Part shown: positions 35,604 to 44,528 of the stretch, piece by piece
How positions within the stretch are numbered: position 1 is the first letter of the stretch
How the letters are laid out: each line of letters opens with the position of its first letter
NCBI GenBank assembly: GCA_038757945.1
Contig: JBCDGJ010000003.1
Coordinates: 14,484-78,483 of the forward strand
DNA from: CALHVX01 sp038757945
GTDB taxonomy: Bacteria; Pseudomonadota; Gammaproteobacteria; Pseudomonadales; Azotimanducaceae
Direction of reading: 5' to 3'
DNA length: 64,000 nucleotides
Position numbers and translations under genes: made by a program
The notes under the pieces: generated by a model
What the model was told of the DNA's origin: nothing
The model's database searches: none
The model's input: only the letters and a program-made list of their open reading frames with translations

Positions 35604-36215
35604 ATGATCGTATCCACCAAGCACCGGTTCGTGTTCCTCGCGAATCGAAAGTGCGCGTCATCCTCGCTGGTCAATGCGCTGCGACCGCATGCCAGCGTGA
35701 TCGCAGAAGCGGACGCCAGGCTGCGGCACACGAACTTTCGTCAGTACCGCTCGCTGGTGGTTCCCTGGCTCGAAGCGTGTACGTCCGAAGCTGTTCGTGA
35801 GTACCGGGTCTTTGCGTTGTACCGGGAGCCTACGGAATGGCTCTCGAGCTGGTTCCGGTTCCGCCGGATGCTGCGGGACGAAGGTGCAGACAACACCGGG
35901 AACTCGTTGCCACCGGAACTGACCTGGGAGGCGTTTCTTGAGGCGTGCTGCTCCGAACCGCGCCCTGACTACGCAACGGTCGGCTCACAAGCCGACTTTG
36001 TGCAGGACGAAAGCGGGTCGGTTGGCCCGGATGCGCTATTTGCCTACGACAAAGTGGACGAGCTCGTGGACGCGCTGTCGGCACAGGTGCGCCGCCGGAT
36101 CGTCCTGCCCAACTTTAACGTATCCCCCGCTGCGGACTATGAGATCACCGAACAGCACTACCGGTACTGTCGCAGTTCGCTCAGCTGCGAATATGACGTT
36201 TACGACACGCTGTGA
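35604..36215 (+). CDS. Sulfotransferase-like protein
   Basis: A 203-residue protein beginning MIVSTKHRFVFLANRKCASSSLVNAL. RKCASSSL is the phosphosulfate loop in the KCGSTS-type variant, and REYRVFALYREPTEWLSSWFRF is the 3'-phosphate site. It is shorter than most relatives. ATG 35604 is chosen because the upstream frame lies across the divergent gene's 5' region and has no coding character. AGAGG lies only 2 nt before the ATG, a poor spacing, so initiation may be weak. Last gene before the T6SS locus. Confidence 0.75.
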   Translation: MIVSTKHRFVFLANRKCASSSLVNALRPHASVIAEADARLRHTNFRQYRSLVVPWLEACTSEAVREYRVFALYREPTEWLSSWFRFRRMLRDEGADNTGNSLPPELTWEAFLEACCSEPRPDYATVGSQADFVQDESGSVGPDALFAYDKVDELVDALSAQVRRRIVLPNFNVSPAADYEITEQHYRYCRSSLSCEYDVYDTL

Positions 36216-36384
36216 GCGTATACCCCCTCGTGCGCACTGGCCGTCTTCGTCGACCTCGATCCGACACGCGAGCAGAAGCTTGTAGATGCGGAGCCGAGGA
36301 AATGGAGACTATGGGACGTGGCGGGACATTGCACATCCGGGGCCCGAAAGAACATTAAGCTTGCCAGTGCCTTAGGCAATCCAG

Positions 36385-37536
36385 TTGCTCCCCGTTCTGA
36401 ATACGAGTACATTCTTTTCTGGCTCTCTGTCAACTGCGGAGGCTGGTCGGGGGGGCAGCAAAACGAACTTCATCGAATCGATTATCGACGTCGACAGCTG
36501 CGTTCGGCCGGTCAGCGATGAGGCGGCCAGCGGGGACGACCTTTCCTACGATGCCGACTTTCTCGAGCTGGAACGCCTGCTCGAACCGAAGTTGGCTGAT
36601 GGCCGCACGCCCGGACCAAACGAGCTCAACTGGTCCAAGCAGGTCGAGTGGAATGCCGTTCAGGAGCTGGCGACCGGGCTGTTCGAACGCACGCGGGACC
36701 TGCGCGTCGGCGTAGCACTGACCCGCGCATTGCTGATGCGCCAGGGCATGCTCGGTTTTGCAGCTGGCATGCACCTGCTGCGGCGCATGATAGACGAACA
36801 CTGGGCTACCCTGCATCCAGAACTCGAGCCGCTAGACGAGGGGTTGCCGCCCACGCGTACCAATATCCTCAACGGCCTGGCCAGTGCTGAATCCGTGCTT
36901 CTGCAGGTGCGCACGGCAACGCTCGTGGCCGACCCCCAAGCCGGCAGATTCAGCTACCGGGACTACCAGATTGCCAGCGGCGAGATCGATCCGCCGGCCG
37001 AAGATGCCGAGAGCAGCGATGAAGATTCCGGTCCGGTTGCGACCCTGTCGCAGATCGAGGGCGCCTTCAGAAACATGGATCCGGAGGCCAGCGGCGAGCT
37101 GCTCGGCAGCATCGACCTGGCACTGGAAGACGTGCAGCAGATCGATGCGTTCATCACCGAAGCGATCGGGAGCATGAACGGTCCGGACCTGACGGAACTC
37201 GTCGCGTTGCTCCGCGATGTGCGCCGGATGGTCATAGAGTTTGCAGGCGTCGAAGATGCCGCAGAGGCGGCCGGGGAAGACGATGCCGCGGGCACCGCAG
37301 CCGCCGCGCCAGCCGCTGGTGTACCGGGGACCATCGGGAACCGTCAGGATGCCATCAAAGCCCTCGAACGGGTCGCCGAGTACTTCGAGCGCAACGAGCC
37401 ATCGAGCCCCGTACCATTGATGTTGGATCGCACGAAGCGGATGATCTCGATGAATTTCATGGAGCTGCTGGAGGATCTGAATCCGGACGCGGTATCGACG
37501 GTACGGCATATCGTCGGTGGCAGTACGGACGAATGA
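36385..37536 (+). CDS. tssA: T6SS baseplate/cap protein TssA (ImpA N-terminal domain)
   Basis: Up to 383 residues. The ImpA_N domain begins IIDVDSCVRPVSDEAASGDDLSYDADFLELE, typical of TssA, and continues to about residue 160. A Glu/Asp-rich linker and a C-terminal helical domain (NRQDAIKALERVAEYFERNEP) follow; the latter matches TssA proteins that coordinate sheath and tube assembly. The only usual start codon in frame before the domain is TTG 36385, giving 27 extra residues, so the start is uncertain. It heads the T6SS operon, 206 bp before tssB. Confidence 0.85.
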   Translation: MLPVLNTSTFFSGSLSTAEAGRGGSKTNFIESIIDVDSCVRPVSDEAASGDDLSYDADFLELERLLEPKLADGRTPGPNELNWSKQVEWNAVQELATGLFERTRDLRVGVALTRALLMRQGMLGFAAGMHLLRRMIDEHWATLHPELEPLDEGLPPTRTNILNGLASAESVLLQVRTATLVADPQAGRFSYRDYQIASGEIDPPAEDAESSDEDSGPVATLSQIEGAFRNMDPEASGELLGSIDLALEDVQQIDAFITEAIGSMNGPDLTELVALLRDVRRMVIEFAGVEDAAEAAGEDDAAGTAAAAPAAGVPGTIGNRQDAIKALERVAEYFERNEPSSPVPLMLDRTKRMISMNFMELLEDLNPDAVSTVRHIVGGSTDE

Positions 37537-37742
37537 TCGGCGGAGCTCAGGCGTGCGGTCGAGGCTACGAGCGGGGGGCATTCAGAGGCAACAAGCGGCC
37601 ATAAAGGTCTCGATGGCGGCAGCAAGGGTCAGATGGCGTTACTCTGGCCTGCTGGGCAAGCCCCGATTCTCGAGCACCTCGTGTGGGGCAGGGAACGAGC
37701 AGAGATCAAGCGGGAACAAGCAGGGAGCGAATGGAGTAAAAA
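37537..37742 (+). promoter_or_regulatory. tssA-tssB spacer with near-repeat and mini-ORF
   Basis: GGGAACGAGCAG (37691-37702) and GGGAACAAGCAG (37712-37723) are an imperfect direct repeat 21 bp apart. Just after them an AGGGAG precedes ATG GAG TAA (37731-37739), a two-codon frame that ends four bases before the tssB ATG. GGAG at 37733-37736 is the tssB ribosome-binding site. The spacer may hold a second promoter or a translational control element for the sheath genes. Confidence 0.35.
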
Positions 37743-38255
37743 ATGGGTAGACAGAGCAGTCAGAAGTTTATCGGGCGCAATCGCGCACCGCGGGTGCAGA
37801 TCGAATACGATCTCGAGGTCTACGGCGCTGAGAAGAAGATACAGATTCCTTTCGTCATGGGTGTCTTCTCCGACCTTTCGGGCGCGTCTGCGAAGGATCT
37901 CCCCGCCGTATCCGAGCGAAAGGCCCTGGAGATCGACGTCGACAACTTCGATCAACGACTCAAATCGATGAAACCGCAAGTGCAGTTTTCGGTACCGAAC
38001 ACGTTGACCGGAGAAGGCAACCTGCCGGTCGACATTACTTTCGAGAGCATGGATGACTTCAGCCCGGCAGCCGTTGCCCGCAAGGTTGATGCGACTGCCC
38101 AGCTGCTGGAAGCCCGCACCCAGCTGGCGAATCTGGTGACCTATATGGATGGAAAGGTCGGAGCAGAGGAACTGGTGGGTAAGCTGCTCAATAATCCTGA
38201 GCTGCTCAAATCACTGGCGGCAGCACCCAAGCCCGATAGCGACACGGAAGAGTAA
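37743..38255 (+). CDS. tssB: T6SS sheath small subunit TssB (VipA)
   Basis: A 170-residue protein of the VipA/ImpB family. GRNRAPRVQIEYDLEVYGAEKKIQIPFVMGVFSDLSG is the conserved N-terminus, here seen at residues 11-47, and the C-terminus has ARTQLANLVTYMDGKVGAEELV, which interlocks with TssC. With TssC it builds the contractile sheath around the Hcp tube. Two bases separate it from tssC. The ribosome-binding site GGAG is 6 nt before ATG. Confidence 0.96.
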   Translation: MGRQSSQKFIGRNRAPRVQIEYDLEVYGAEKKIQIPFVMGVFSDLSGASAKDLPAVSERKALEIDVDNFDQRLKSMKPQVQFSVPNTLTGEGNLPVDITFESMDDFSPAAVARKVDATAQLLEARTQLANLVTYMDGKVGAEELVGKLLNNPELLKSLAAAPKPDSDTEE

Positions 38256-38257
38256 TC

Positions 38258-39748
38258 ATGGCAGACACAGAAGAATCGACAGCCGGAGAAAGCGCCGGCA
38301 CGCTTGAGGCCAGCGATTTCGAAGCCTTGCTGGCGCAGGAGTTCAAGCCGAAGTCGGACGCGGCAAAAGATGCGGTTGAAACGGCTGTCTCGACGCTGGC
38401 GGAGATTGCTCTGCAGGAGACGACGGTCATTGGCAGCGATGTCATCGAGACCGTTAACGCAATGATTGCTGAGATCGACCAGAAGCTTACGGATCAGGTC
38501 AACGCCATCATCCACAACGATGATTTTCAGAGGCTCGAGAGCTCCTGGCGTGGCCTGCACCATCTGGTGAACAACACCGAGACGGACGAGCAGCTGAAGA
38601 TCCGCGTCTTTAACATCGGTAAGCAGGAGCTCGGCAAGACGCTCAAGCGCTACAAGGGCACCGCCTGGGATCAGAGCCCCATCTTCAAGAAGTTCTACGG
38701 CGAAGAGTACGACCAGCTGGGCGGGGAGCCCTACGGTGCGCTGGTGGGTGATTACTACTTCGACCATAGCCCGCAGGATGTGGAGCTGATGGGGGAAATA
38801 GCCAAGACCGCGGCAGCCGCGCACGCGCCGTTCATGGCGGCGGCAGCGCCCAGCGTCATGCAGATGGAGTCCTTTCAGGAGCTGTCCAATCCCCGGGATC
38901 TGACTAAGATCTTCTCGACTCCGGATTACGCGGCATGGAACTCGCTGCGCGACTCCGATGACTCAAAGTACCTGTCGCTGGCCATGCCGCGATTTCTGGC
39001 ACGTCTGCCTTACGGCTCGAAGACCGATCCGGTCGAAGAGTTCGACTTCGAAGAGGATACCGCCGGTGCCGATTCGAACAAGTACACCTGGGCCAACGCG
39101 GCATACGCCATGGCCGTCAACGTCAATCAGGCCTTCAAGGCCTTTGGCTGGTGCACTCAGATCCGCGGCGTGGAATCCGGCGGGCTGGTCGAAAACCTGC
39201 CGACGCATACGTTCCCGACCGACGACGGTGGGGTAGACATGAAATGCCCGACCGAAATCGCGATCGGTGACCGGCGCGAGGCCGAGCTGTCCAAGAACGG
39301 TTTCCTACCGCTGATTCATCGCAAGAACACGGACATGGCAGCTTTTATCGGCGCGCAGTCGCTGAATCGGCCGGCGCAGTATGAGGATCCCGATGCTACT
39401 GCGAATGCGGAGCTTTCGGCGCGCCTGCCATACATGTTTGCGATGAGCCGGTTTGCGCACTTCCTGAAGTGCATCGTTCGCGACAAGATCGGCTCCTTCA
39501 AGGAGCGGGCCGACATGGAAGTGTGGCTCAACAACTGGATCACCCAGTACGTAGAGACGAATCCGGCGACGGCGACCGATGCCGACAAGGCTCGCAGACC
39601 TCTTGCAGGTGCTGAAGTAACGGTTGCGGAAGTAGAGGGAAATCCCGGCTATTACGCAGCGAAGTTTTCGCTACGTCCACATTATCAGTTAGAGGGGCTG
39701 AGTGTGGAAATGAGCTTGGTGTCGAAGCTCCCCTCAGTGAAGGAATAA
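38258..39748 (+). CDS. tssC: T6SS sheath large subunit TssC (VipB)
   Basis: A 496-residue protein of the VipB/ImpC family. LESSWRGLHHLVNNTETDEQLKIRVFN lies around residues 90-116 and is strongly conserved. The mid region PYGALVGDYYFDHSPQDVELM and C-terminal YAAKFSLRPHYQLEGLSVEMSLVSKLP are typical of TssC. Together with TssB it polymerises into the six-start helical sheath whose contraction drives secretion. Directly downstream of tssB. Confidence 0.97.
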   Translation: MADTEESTAGESAGTLEASDFEALLAQEFKPKSDAAKDAVETAVSTLAEIALQETTVIGSDVIETVNAMIAEIDQKLTDQVNAIIHNDDFQRLESSWRGLHHLVNNTETDEQLKIRVFNIGKQELGKTLKRYKGTAWDQSPIFKKFYGEEYDQLGGEPYGALVGDYYFDHSPQDVELMGEIAKTAAAAHAPFMAAAAPSVMQMESFQELSNPRDLTKIFSTPDYAAWNSLRDSDDSKYLSLAMPRFLARLPYGSKTDPVEEFDFEEDTAGADSNKYTWANAAYAMAVNVNQAFKAFGWCTQIRGVESGGLVENLPTHTFPTDDGGVDMKCPTEIAIGDRREAELSKNGFLPLIHRKNTDMAAFIGAQSLNRPAQYEDPDATANAELSARLPYMFAMSRFAHFLKCIVRDKIGSFKERADMEVWLNNWITQYVETNPATATDADKARRPLAGAEVTVAEVEGNPGYYAAKFSLRPHYQLEGLSVEMSLVSKLPSVKE

Positions 39749-39773
39749 GACCACAGCCACCAGGAGAACAACC

Positions 39774-40271
39774 ATGGCAATTTATCTGAAGTTTGACACG
39801 GAAATTAAAGGGGATTCGCAGACCGACGGTCATGAAAACTGGATTACCCTGGACTCGGTCCAGTTAGGCGTTGGCCGGGCGATCAGTGCAAGCGGCGCCA
39901 GCACGGACCGTGAGACCAGCAATCCGTCGTTCTCTGAACTGACCTGCAACAAGTCTTCGGACATTTCCTCCTGTGAGCTCTTTGCCCAATCGATCCACGG
40001 AAAGAGCCTGGGCAAAGGGACCGTCAACTTCGTCAACACCCACGAAGGCAAGCCGCAGATCTACCTGCAGTACATCATGCACGAACCGATCGTGTCGTCG
40101 TTCAGCCAGAGTTCCGGAGGGGATCGTCCCGCCGAGTCCTTTGCCATCAACTTCACTAAGCTCGTCATGCTCTACCAGCAGTTCGACGGTGCTAAGAAAG
40201 TTGCGGACATGACCAAAGGTTGGGATCTTCGCACCGGAAAAGAGTTCAACGAAGGCAAGATTGGCGGTTAG
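39774..40271 (+). CDS. hcp: T6SS tube protein Hcp (TssD)
   Basis: A 165-residue Hcp1-type protein beginning MAIYLKFDTEIKGDSQTDGH and containing SSCELFAQSIHGKSLGKG and IYLQYIMHEPIVSSFSQSS. It stacks as hexameric rings to form the inner tube and also carries small effectors. AGGAG lies in front of the ATG. No C-terminal toxin extension is present, so it is a structural Hcp. It is encoded between tssC and tagJ. Confidence 0.96.
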   Translation: MAIYLKFDTEIKGDSQTDGHENWITLDSVQLGVGRAISASGASTDRETSNPSFSELTCNKSSDISSCELFAQSIHGKSLGKGTVNFVNTHEGKPQIYLQYIMHEPIVSSFSQSSGGDRPAESFAINFTKLVMLYQQFDGAKKVADMTKGWDLRTGKEFNEGKIGG

Positions 40272-40317
40272 CCATGGGACGATGCCGATCCGCTGGCAAC
40301 GCTGAAGGCAGGTCGGC

Positions 40318-41118
40318 ATGACCGCCCAGGAGCACCTGCAGAGCGGGCGCCCGGCAGAGGCGCTCGCCGCGCTGCAGGAGCAGGTGCGGGCCAATCCTGC
40401 AGATGCAAAGCTGCGAGTGTTTCTGTTCCAGCTGCTGTCATTGCTCGGACAGTGGCAGCGGGCGGCTACGCAGCTGAACCTGGTCGGGGATATGGATCCT
40501 GGTACGCTCGCCATGAAGGCCACGTACGAAGATGCGCTGCAGTGTGAAGTGCTCCGGCCCACCGTCTTTGCAGGCGAACGGTCGCCGCTGGTGTTCGGTG
40601 AGCCAGAGCAGTGGATCGCCCAACTGATTGGGGCGCAGCAAACCTTTGCGGCGGGTGAGTACAAGGCGTTTCAAGCTGCCCTCGAAGCCAGTCTCGATGA
40701 AGCGCCTGAGGTGTCCGGTACCATCAACGGTGAGCCGTTCGAATGGATCGCCGACGCCGATTCGCGCCTCGGTCCGATCCTCGAGCTCGTTCTCAACGGC
40801 CGCTACTACTGGGTTCCCTTTTCGCGAATCAGCAAGATTCTGATCGAACCGCCGAGCGATCTGCGCGATGCGATCTGGACCCCCGCTAATTTCGTCTGGG
40901 CCAACGAGGGCGAGGCGGTTGGCCTCATACCAACGCGTTATGTCGGGTCCGAGCAGGCTGAAGACGGTGCTCTGTGTCTTGCCAGAAGCACGGAATGGCA
41001 ACAACCGGCAGAGAACCTTTATCAAGGTTTGGGGCAGCGCGTGCTGATGACGGACAGCAGCGAATACCCGCTGATGGAAGTGCGTGAGATCACCCTGAAT
41101 ACGCAGTCGCGGGCCTGA
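40318..41118 (+). CDS. tagJ: T6SS accessory protein TagJ (ImpE family)
   Basis: A 266-residue protein. Residues 1-75 form TPR-like helices (HLQSGRPAEALAALQEQVRANP), followed by the ImpE domain with INGEPFEWIADADSRLGPILELVLNGRYYWVPFSRI. In Pseudomonas TagJ binds the TssB N-terminus and helps ClpV recognise the contracted sheath. It lies between hcp and tssE, a usual place, with 46 bp after hcp. Confidence 0.9.
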   Translation: MTAQEHLQSGRPAEALAALQEQVRANPADAKLRVFLFQLLSLLGQWQRAATQLNLVGDMDPGTLAMKATYEDALQCEVLRPTVFAGERSPLVFGEPEQWIAQLIGAQQTFAAGEYKAFQAALEASLDEAPEVSGTINGEPFEWIADADSRLGPILELVLNGRYYWVPFSRISKILIEPPSDLRDAIWTPANFVWANEGEAVGLIPTRYVGSEQAEDGALCLARSTEWQQPAENLYQGLGQRVLMTDSSEYPLMEVREITLNTQSRA

Positions 41119-41132
41119 ACTTGGATGGTCAG

Positions 41133-41624
41133 ATGCCGCAGGATCGGCTGCAGCCTTCGCTGCTCGATCGGATCACCGATCTGAATCCAGAGGCCAAGAG
41201 CGAGCCCAGTGACCAGCGCTATCTGAACTCGCGACAGCTCCGGGCGGCAATCGTCCGCGATCTCGGTTGGCTGCTGAACACCGGCCGATTGGAAGCAACA
41301 ACCCCGCTGGATGGTTATCCCGCCGTCGCCCGCTCAGTGCTCAACTACGGAATCCCCGAGCTATCCGGCACGCTGCTGTCGAATGTCAACATCACCATGC
41401 TCGAGCGCAGCGTCCGCAGCGCCATTATCGATTTCGAGCCGCGCATACGCCGCCATTCGCTGACCGTCCGGGTGCTGGTTGATGAGGACGCGAACGCACG
41501 CAACATGCTCACTTTCGAGATTGAGGCGGAAGCCTGGGGCTACCCTGGTCCACTGCACTTTCTGCTGAAGACGGAGATGGACCTGGAGCACGGTCACGTC
41601 TCGATCGTTGATTTCGGCGGCTGA
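41133..41624 (+). CDS. tssE: T6SS baseplate protein TssE (gp25-like)
   Basis: About 163 residues. LQPSLLDRITDLNP near the start is the standard TssE N-terminus, and the gp25-like domain follows with LNTGRLEATTPLDGYPAVARSVLNYGIPELSG and an FEPRIRRHSLTVRV strand. TssE joins the baseplate to the sheath's first ring and contains the EPR motif seen here. ATG 41133 is chosen; TTG 41121, three bases after the tagJ stop, is possible. Confidence 0.92.
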   Translation: MPQDRLQPSLLDRITDLNPEAKSEPSDQRYLNSRQLRAAIVRDLGWLLNTGRLEATTPLDGYPAVARSVLNYGIPELSGTLLSNVNITMLERSVRSAIIDFEPRIRRHSLTVRVLVDEDANARNMLTFEIEAEAWGYPGPLHFLLKTEMDLEHGHVSIVDFGG

Positions 41625-41628
41625 GCGG

Positions 41629-43500
41629 ATGGACGAGAAGTTCACCAGCTACTACAACGAGGAACTCCTCTATCTGCGTGAGCTGGGTGCTGAGTTTGCG
41701 AAGGCCTATCCGAAGATTGCCGGGCGGTTGGAGCTCGGCAGCAATGAGCCTGCGGACCCCTATGTCGAGCGCCTGCTCGAGGGTTTTGCCTTTCTGACGG
41801 CTCGGGTCCGGCTGAAGATGGACGCGGAGTTTCCCCGGTTCACCCGTCGGTTGCTCGACGCCGTGATGCCGAACTACAGCGCTCAGCTACCGTCGATGGG
41901 GATTGCGAAGTTCCACCCAGATGCGGCCGGTGGGGTACCGCCGGGGGGCTTCGTCGTGCCGCGCGGGAGCACGTTGCTGAGTCTGCTGACGCGAGGCCAG
42001 CAGACACGCTGCCAGTTCCGAACCGCGCAGGACGTGACGCTGTACGGGATCGAGATTGCGGAGGCGACTTATCTGCAGAACAGCGCTGCGCTGGCGAACA
42101 GTGGCATTGCGGTGACCAAGGCGGAGCGAGCAGGGATTTCCCTGCGGCTGCGGTCCAGCATGGGCGTGCCCTTCAACGAGCTGGCCCTCGACACTCTGCC
42201 GGTCTACCTCAACGGGACCAGCGCCGTTGCAGTAGCGCTCTGTGAGCAGCTGATTGCAGACAGCACGCGTGTTCTCGCGCGGCCGGCGGCGCAGCAGGCG
42301 ACCTGGTCCGACGCCTCGGCGACCGACACCATTGCGCACATGGGCTTCGACGATGACCAGGCGCTCATGCCTACCACCCACAGCGGGCTCGGCGCCTACC
42401 GAATGCTGCAGGAGTACTTCGCGTTGCCGCAGCGTTTCCTGTTCGTCGAGCTCAAGGGATTGACCGCGCTGTTACAGCATTGCGATGCGACTGAAGTCGA
42501 GCTTGTCGTCGTTTTCGACCGGATCAACGAGAAGCTGCCGGAGATCGTCTCAGCCGACAACTTCCAGCTGTTCTGCACCCCGATCATCAACCTCTTCGAG
42601 AAACGTGCAGACCGGATTCAGGTGCAGCCACAGGCGGTTGAACATCATGTTCTGCCGGATCGAACCCGCCCCATGGATTTCGAAGTGTTCAGCGTGGAGG
42701 GCGTAACCGGTATCGACAGCAGCGAAGATCAGACCCAGGAGTACCGTCCACTCTACGATCTCGGCAGCGCAAAGTTGACCGGTGGGGACGTAAGCTACTT
42801 TCACGTCAGCCGGGAGCAGCGGCTGTTCTCCTCGCGGCAGAAGCAGAAGGGCGCGCGTTCGAACTACCTCGGGAGCGAGTCTTATCTGAGCCTGACCGAC
42901 AGTTCCGGGGGGCAGGGGAATACGACCGTCAAGCAGCTCGAGGTCATGACCCAGTGCACGAACCGGGATCTGCCGCTGCACATGGCGCTCGGGCAGGGGG
43001 CAACGGATTTTGATCTGCAGAGCGGGGCGCCGGTCGACAGTATCCGCTGCATCGTCGGTCCGACGCGGCCGAAGGCCAGCGTGACCGACGGCGACGTCGT
43101 CTGGCGGCTGATCAATTCGCTGTCGGTCAACTACCTGTCATTGATCAATCAGCATGATGGCCCGGCAGCCTTGCGGGAGTTGCTCAGGCTCTTCGTAGAT
43201 TCTTCGCGGACGGCGAACGGCGAGCAACTCACGGGGCTGATCGGTATCGATTCGAACCCCATCGTTGGTCGGCTGCCGACACCCGGTCCACTTTGCTTCG
43301 GACGTGGGTTGCAGGTCCGGCTGACCGTCGACGAGACGGCCTTTGAGGGTACCGGGGCCTTTCTGCTGGGATCGGTTCTCGACCGGTTCTTCGCCCGCTA
43401 CGTCACGATGAATTCGTTTGCGCAGACCGTGCTGGTATCTGAGCAGCGGGGTGAGATCGCCCGCTGGCCGACACGGTCGGGAACCAGGCCGGTCCTGTGA
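41629..43500 (+). CDS. tssF: T6SS baseplate protein TssF
   Basis: A 623-residue protein of the VasA/ImpG family. It begins MDEKFTSYYNEELLYLRELGAEFAKAYPKIAGRL, the family's most conserved region, and later has LPQRFLFVELKGL and the C-terminal FGRGLQVRLTVDETAFEGTGAFLLGSVLDRFFARYV. It forms wedges with TssG and TssK. ATG 41629 lies four bases after the tssE stop; an earlier in-frame ATG overlaps tssE. Confidence 0.96.
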   Translation: MDEKFTSYYNEELLYLRELGAEFAKAYPKIAGRLELGSNEPADPYVERLLEGFAFLTARVRLKMDAEFPRFTRRLLDAVMPNYSAQLPSMGIAKFHPDAAGGVPPGGFVVPRGSTLLSLLTRGQQTRCQFRTAQDVTLYGIEIAEATYLQNSAALANSGIAVTKAERAGISLRLRSSMGVPFNELALDTLPVYLNGTSAVAVALCEQLIADSTRVLARPAAQQATWSDASATDTIAHMGFDDDQALMPTTHSGLGAYRMLQEYFALPQRFLFVELKGLTALLQHCDATEVELVVVFDRINEKLPEIVSADNFQLFCTPIINLFEKRADRIQVQPQAVEHHVLPDRTRPMDFEVFSVEGVTGIDSSEDQTQEYRPLYDLGSAKLTGGDVSYFHVSREQRLFSSRQKQKGARSNYLGSESYLSLTDSSGGQGNTTVKQLEVMTQCTNRDLPLHMALGQGATDFDLQSGAPVDSIRCIVGPTRPKASVTDGDVVWRLINSLSVNYLSLINQHDGPAALRELLRLFVDSSRTANGEQLTGLIGIDSNPIVGRLPTPGPLCFGRGLQVRLTVDETAFEGTGAFLLGSVLDRFFARYVTMNSFAQTVLVSEQRGEIARWPTRSGTRPVL

Positions 43501-44498
43501 TCCGGGTGCCCGAGGCGCTACTCGATGATCCGCGCACCTTCGACTTCTTCGCGGCGCTCAGACGCCTTGAGGAAAGCAATCCGGACCGGCCGCGCATTGG
43601 CGAAGCCGCGCTACCGTCGCAGGAGATTGCCCGGCTCCGCCACCTGCCGAGCCTCGCTTTTGGCACCTCGGCGCTGACGGATGTGCGTGAGGCACCGGAC
43701 CACGCGATTCTGATCAGTCAGTTTCTGGGCCTGCTGGGACCGAACGGGCCCATGCCGCTGCACGTCACGGAGTATGTGTTCGATCGCCTGCATAACGAGA
43801 ACGATCCAACACCCGCGGCGTTTCTCGATATCTTCCATCACCGGCTGCTGACGCTGTTCTATCGAGCCTGGGCCCGATCGCAACCGCAGACCGACGGGGT
43901 GCGGCGTCGCGCGCCGGATCACGTTGGCGCGTTTGTTGGCATCGGGCAGGCGAGCCTGAATGACCTGGACATGCTGGGTGACGACAGCAAACGGTTCTTT
44001 GCCGCTGCCTTCGCTCATCAGCGGCGCGATGCTGAAAGCCTGGGCGCGGTGCTGACGCAGCAGTTTCAGACCCGTTTCGAGGTGCAGGAGTTTTCCGGCG
44101 CCTGGCTCAGGGTACCCGAAGAGGAGCTGACACTGCTTGGCGGCCACAACGCGGTGCTGGGGGTCAACACGACTGCTGGCTCGCGAATCTGGAGCGTCCA
44201 GCATCGGTTCCGCCTGCGTGTTCACGCGCTCAGCTACGATCGCTATGCCGGCTACCTGCCCGGGCAGCCGTTGGTTGCAGAGATGGTTGCCGCGGTGAGG
44301 CTGTACACCGGCGATGAGCAGGACTGGGACTATCAGCTCCTGCTGGAACGATCAGAGATTCCGCAGTTACAGTTGGGCGGCAGCCTGCAACTGGGGTGGA
44401 ACACCTGGCTTGGGAGCACCGCGCCCGACGAGATCGCCGAGGATGCGGTGATCACACCCGATCTCAGCTGCGGTCTGCGGCCGCAGACGACGGAATAA
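43497..44498 (+). CDS. tssG: T6SS baseplate protein TssG
   Basis: A 333-residue protein of the VasB/ImpH family. FDFFAALRRLEESNPDRPRIGEA at the N-terminus and FLGLLGPNGPMPLHVTEYV are diagnostic. It pairs with TssF in the baseplate wedge. The GTG start overlaps the tssF stop (GTGA), showing translational coupling. Confidence 0.95.
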   Translation: MIRVPEALLDDPRTFDFFAALRRLEESNPDRPRIGEAALPSQEIARLRHLPSLAFGTSALTDVREAPDHAILISQFLGLLGPNGPMPLHVTEYVFDRLHNENDPTPAAFLDIFHHRLLTLFYRAWARSQPQTDGVRRRAPDHVGAFVGIGQASLNDLDMLGDDSKRFFAAAFAHQRRDAESLGAVLTQQFQTRFEVQEFSGAWLRVPEEELTLLGGHNAVLGVNTTAGSRIWSVQHRFRLRVHALSYDRYAGYLPGQPLVAEMVAAVRLYTGDEQDWDYQLLLERSEIPQLQLGGSLQLGWNTWLGSTAPDEIAEDAVITPDLSCGLRPQTTE

Positions 44499-44528
44499 AG
44501 TACCACTGAGCGGTCATAGGGGAGAAAC

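Noticed and set aside
35363..35731. Extension of the phosphodiesterase-like frame upstream to an ATG at 35731
   Set aside because: It would run through the start of the divergent sulfotransferase gene and put 130 non-signal residues before the signal peptide.
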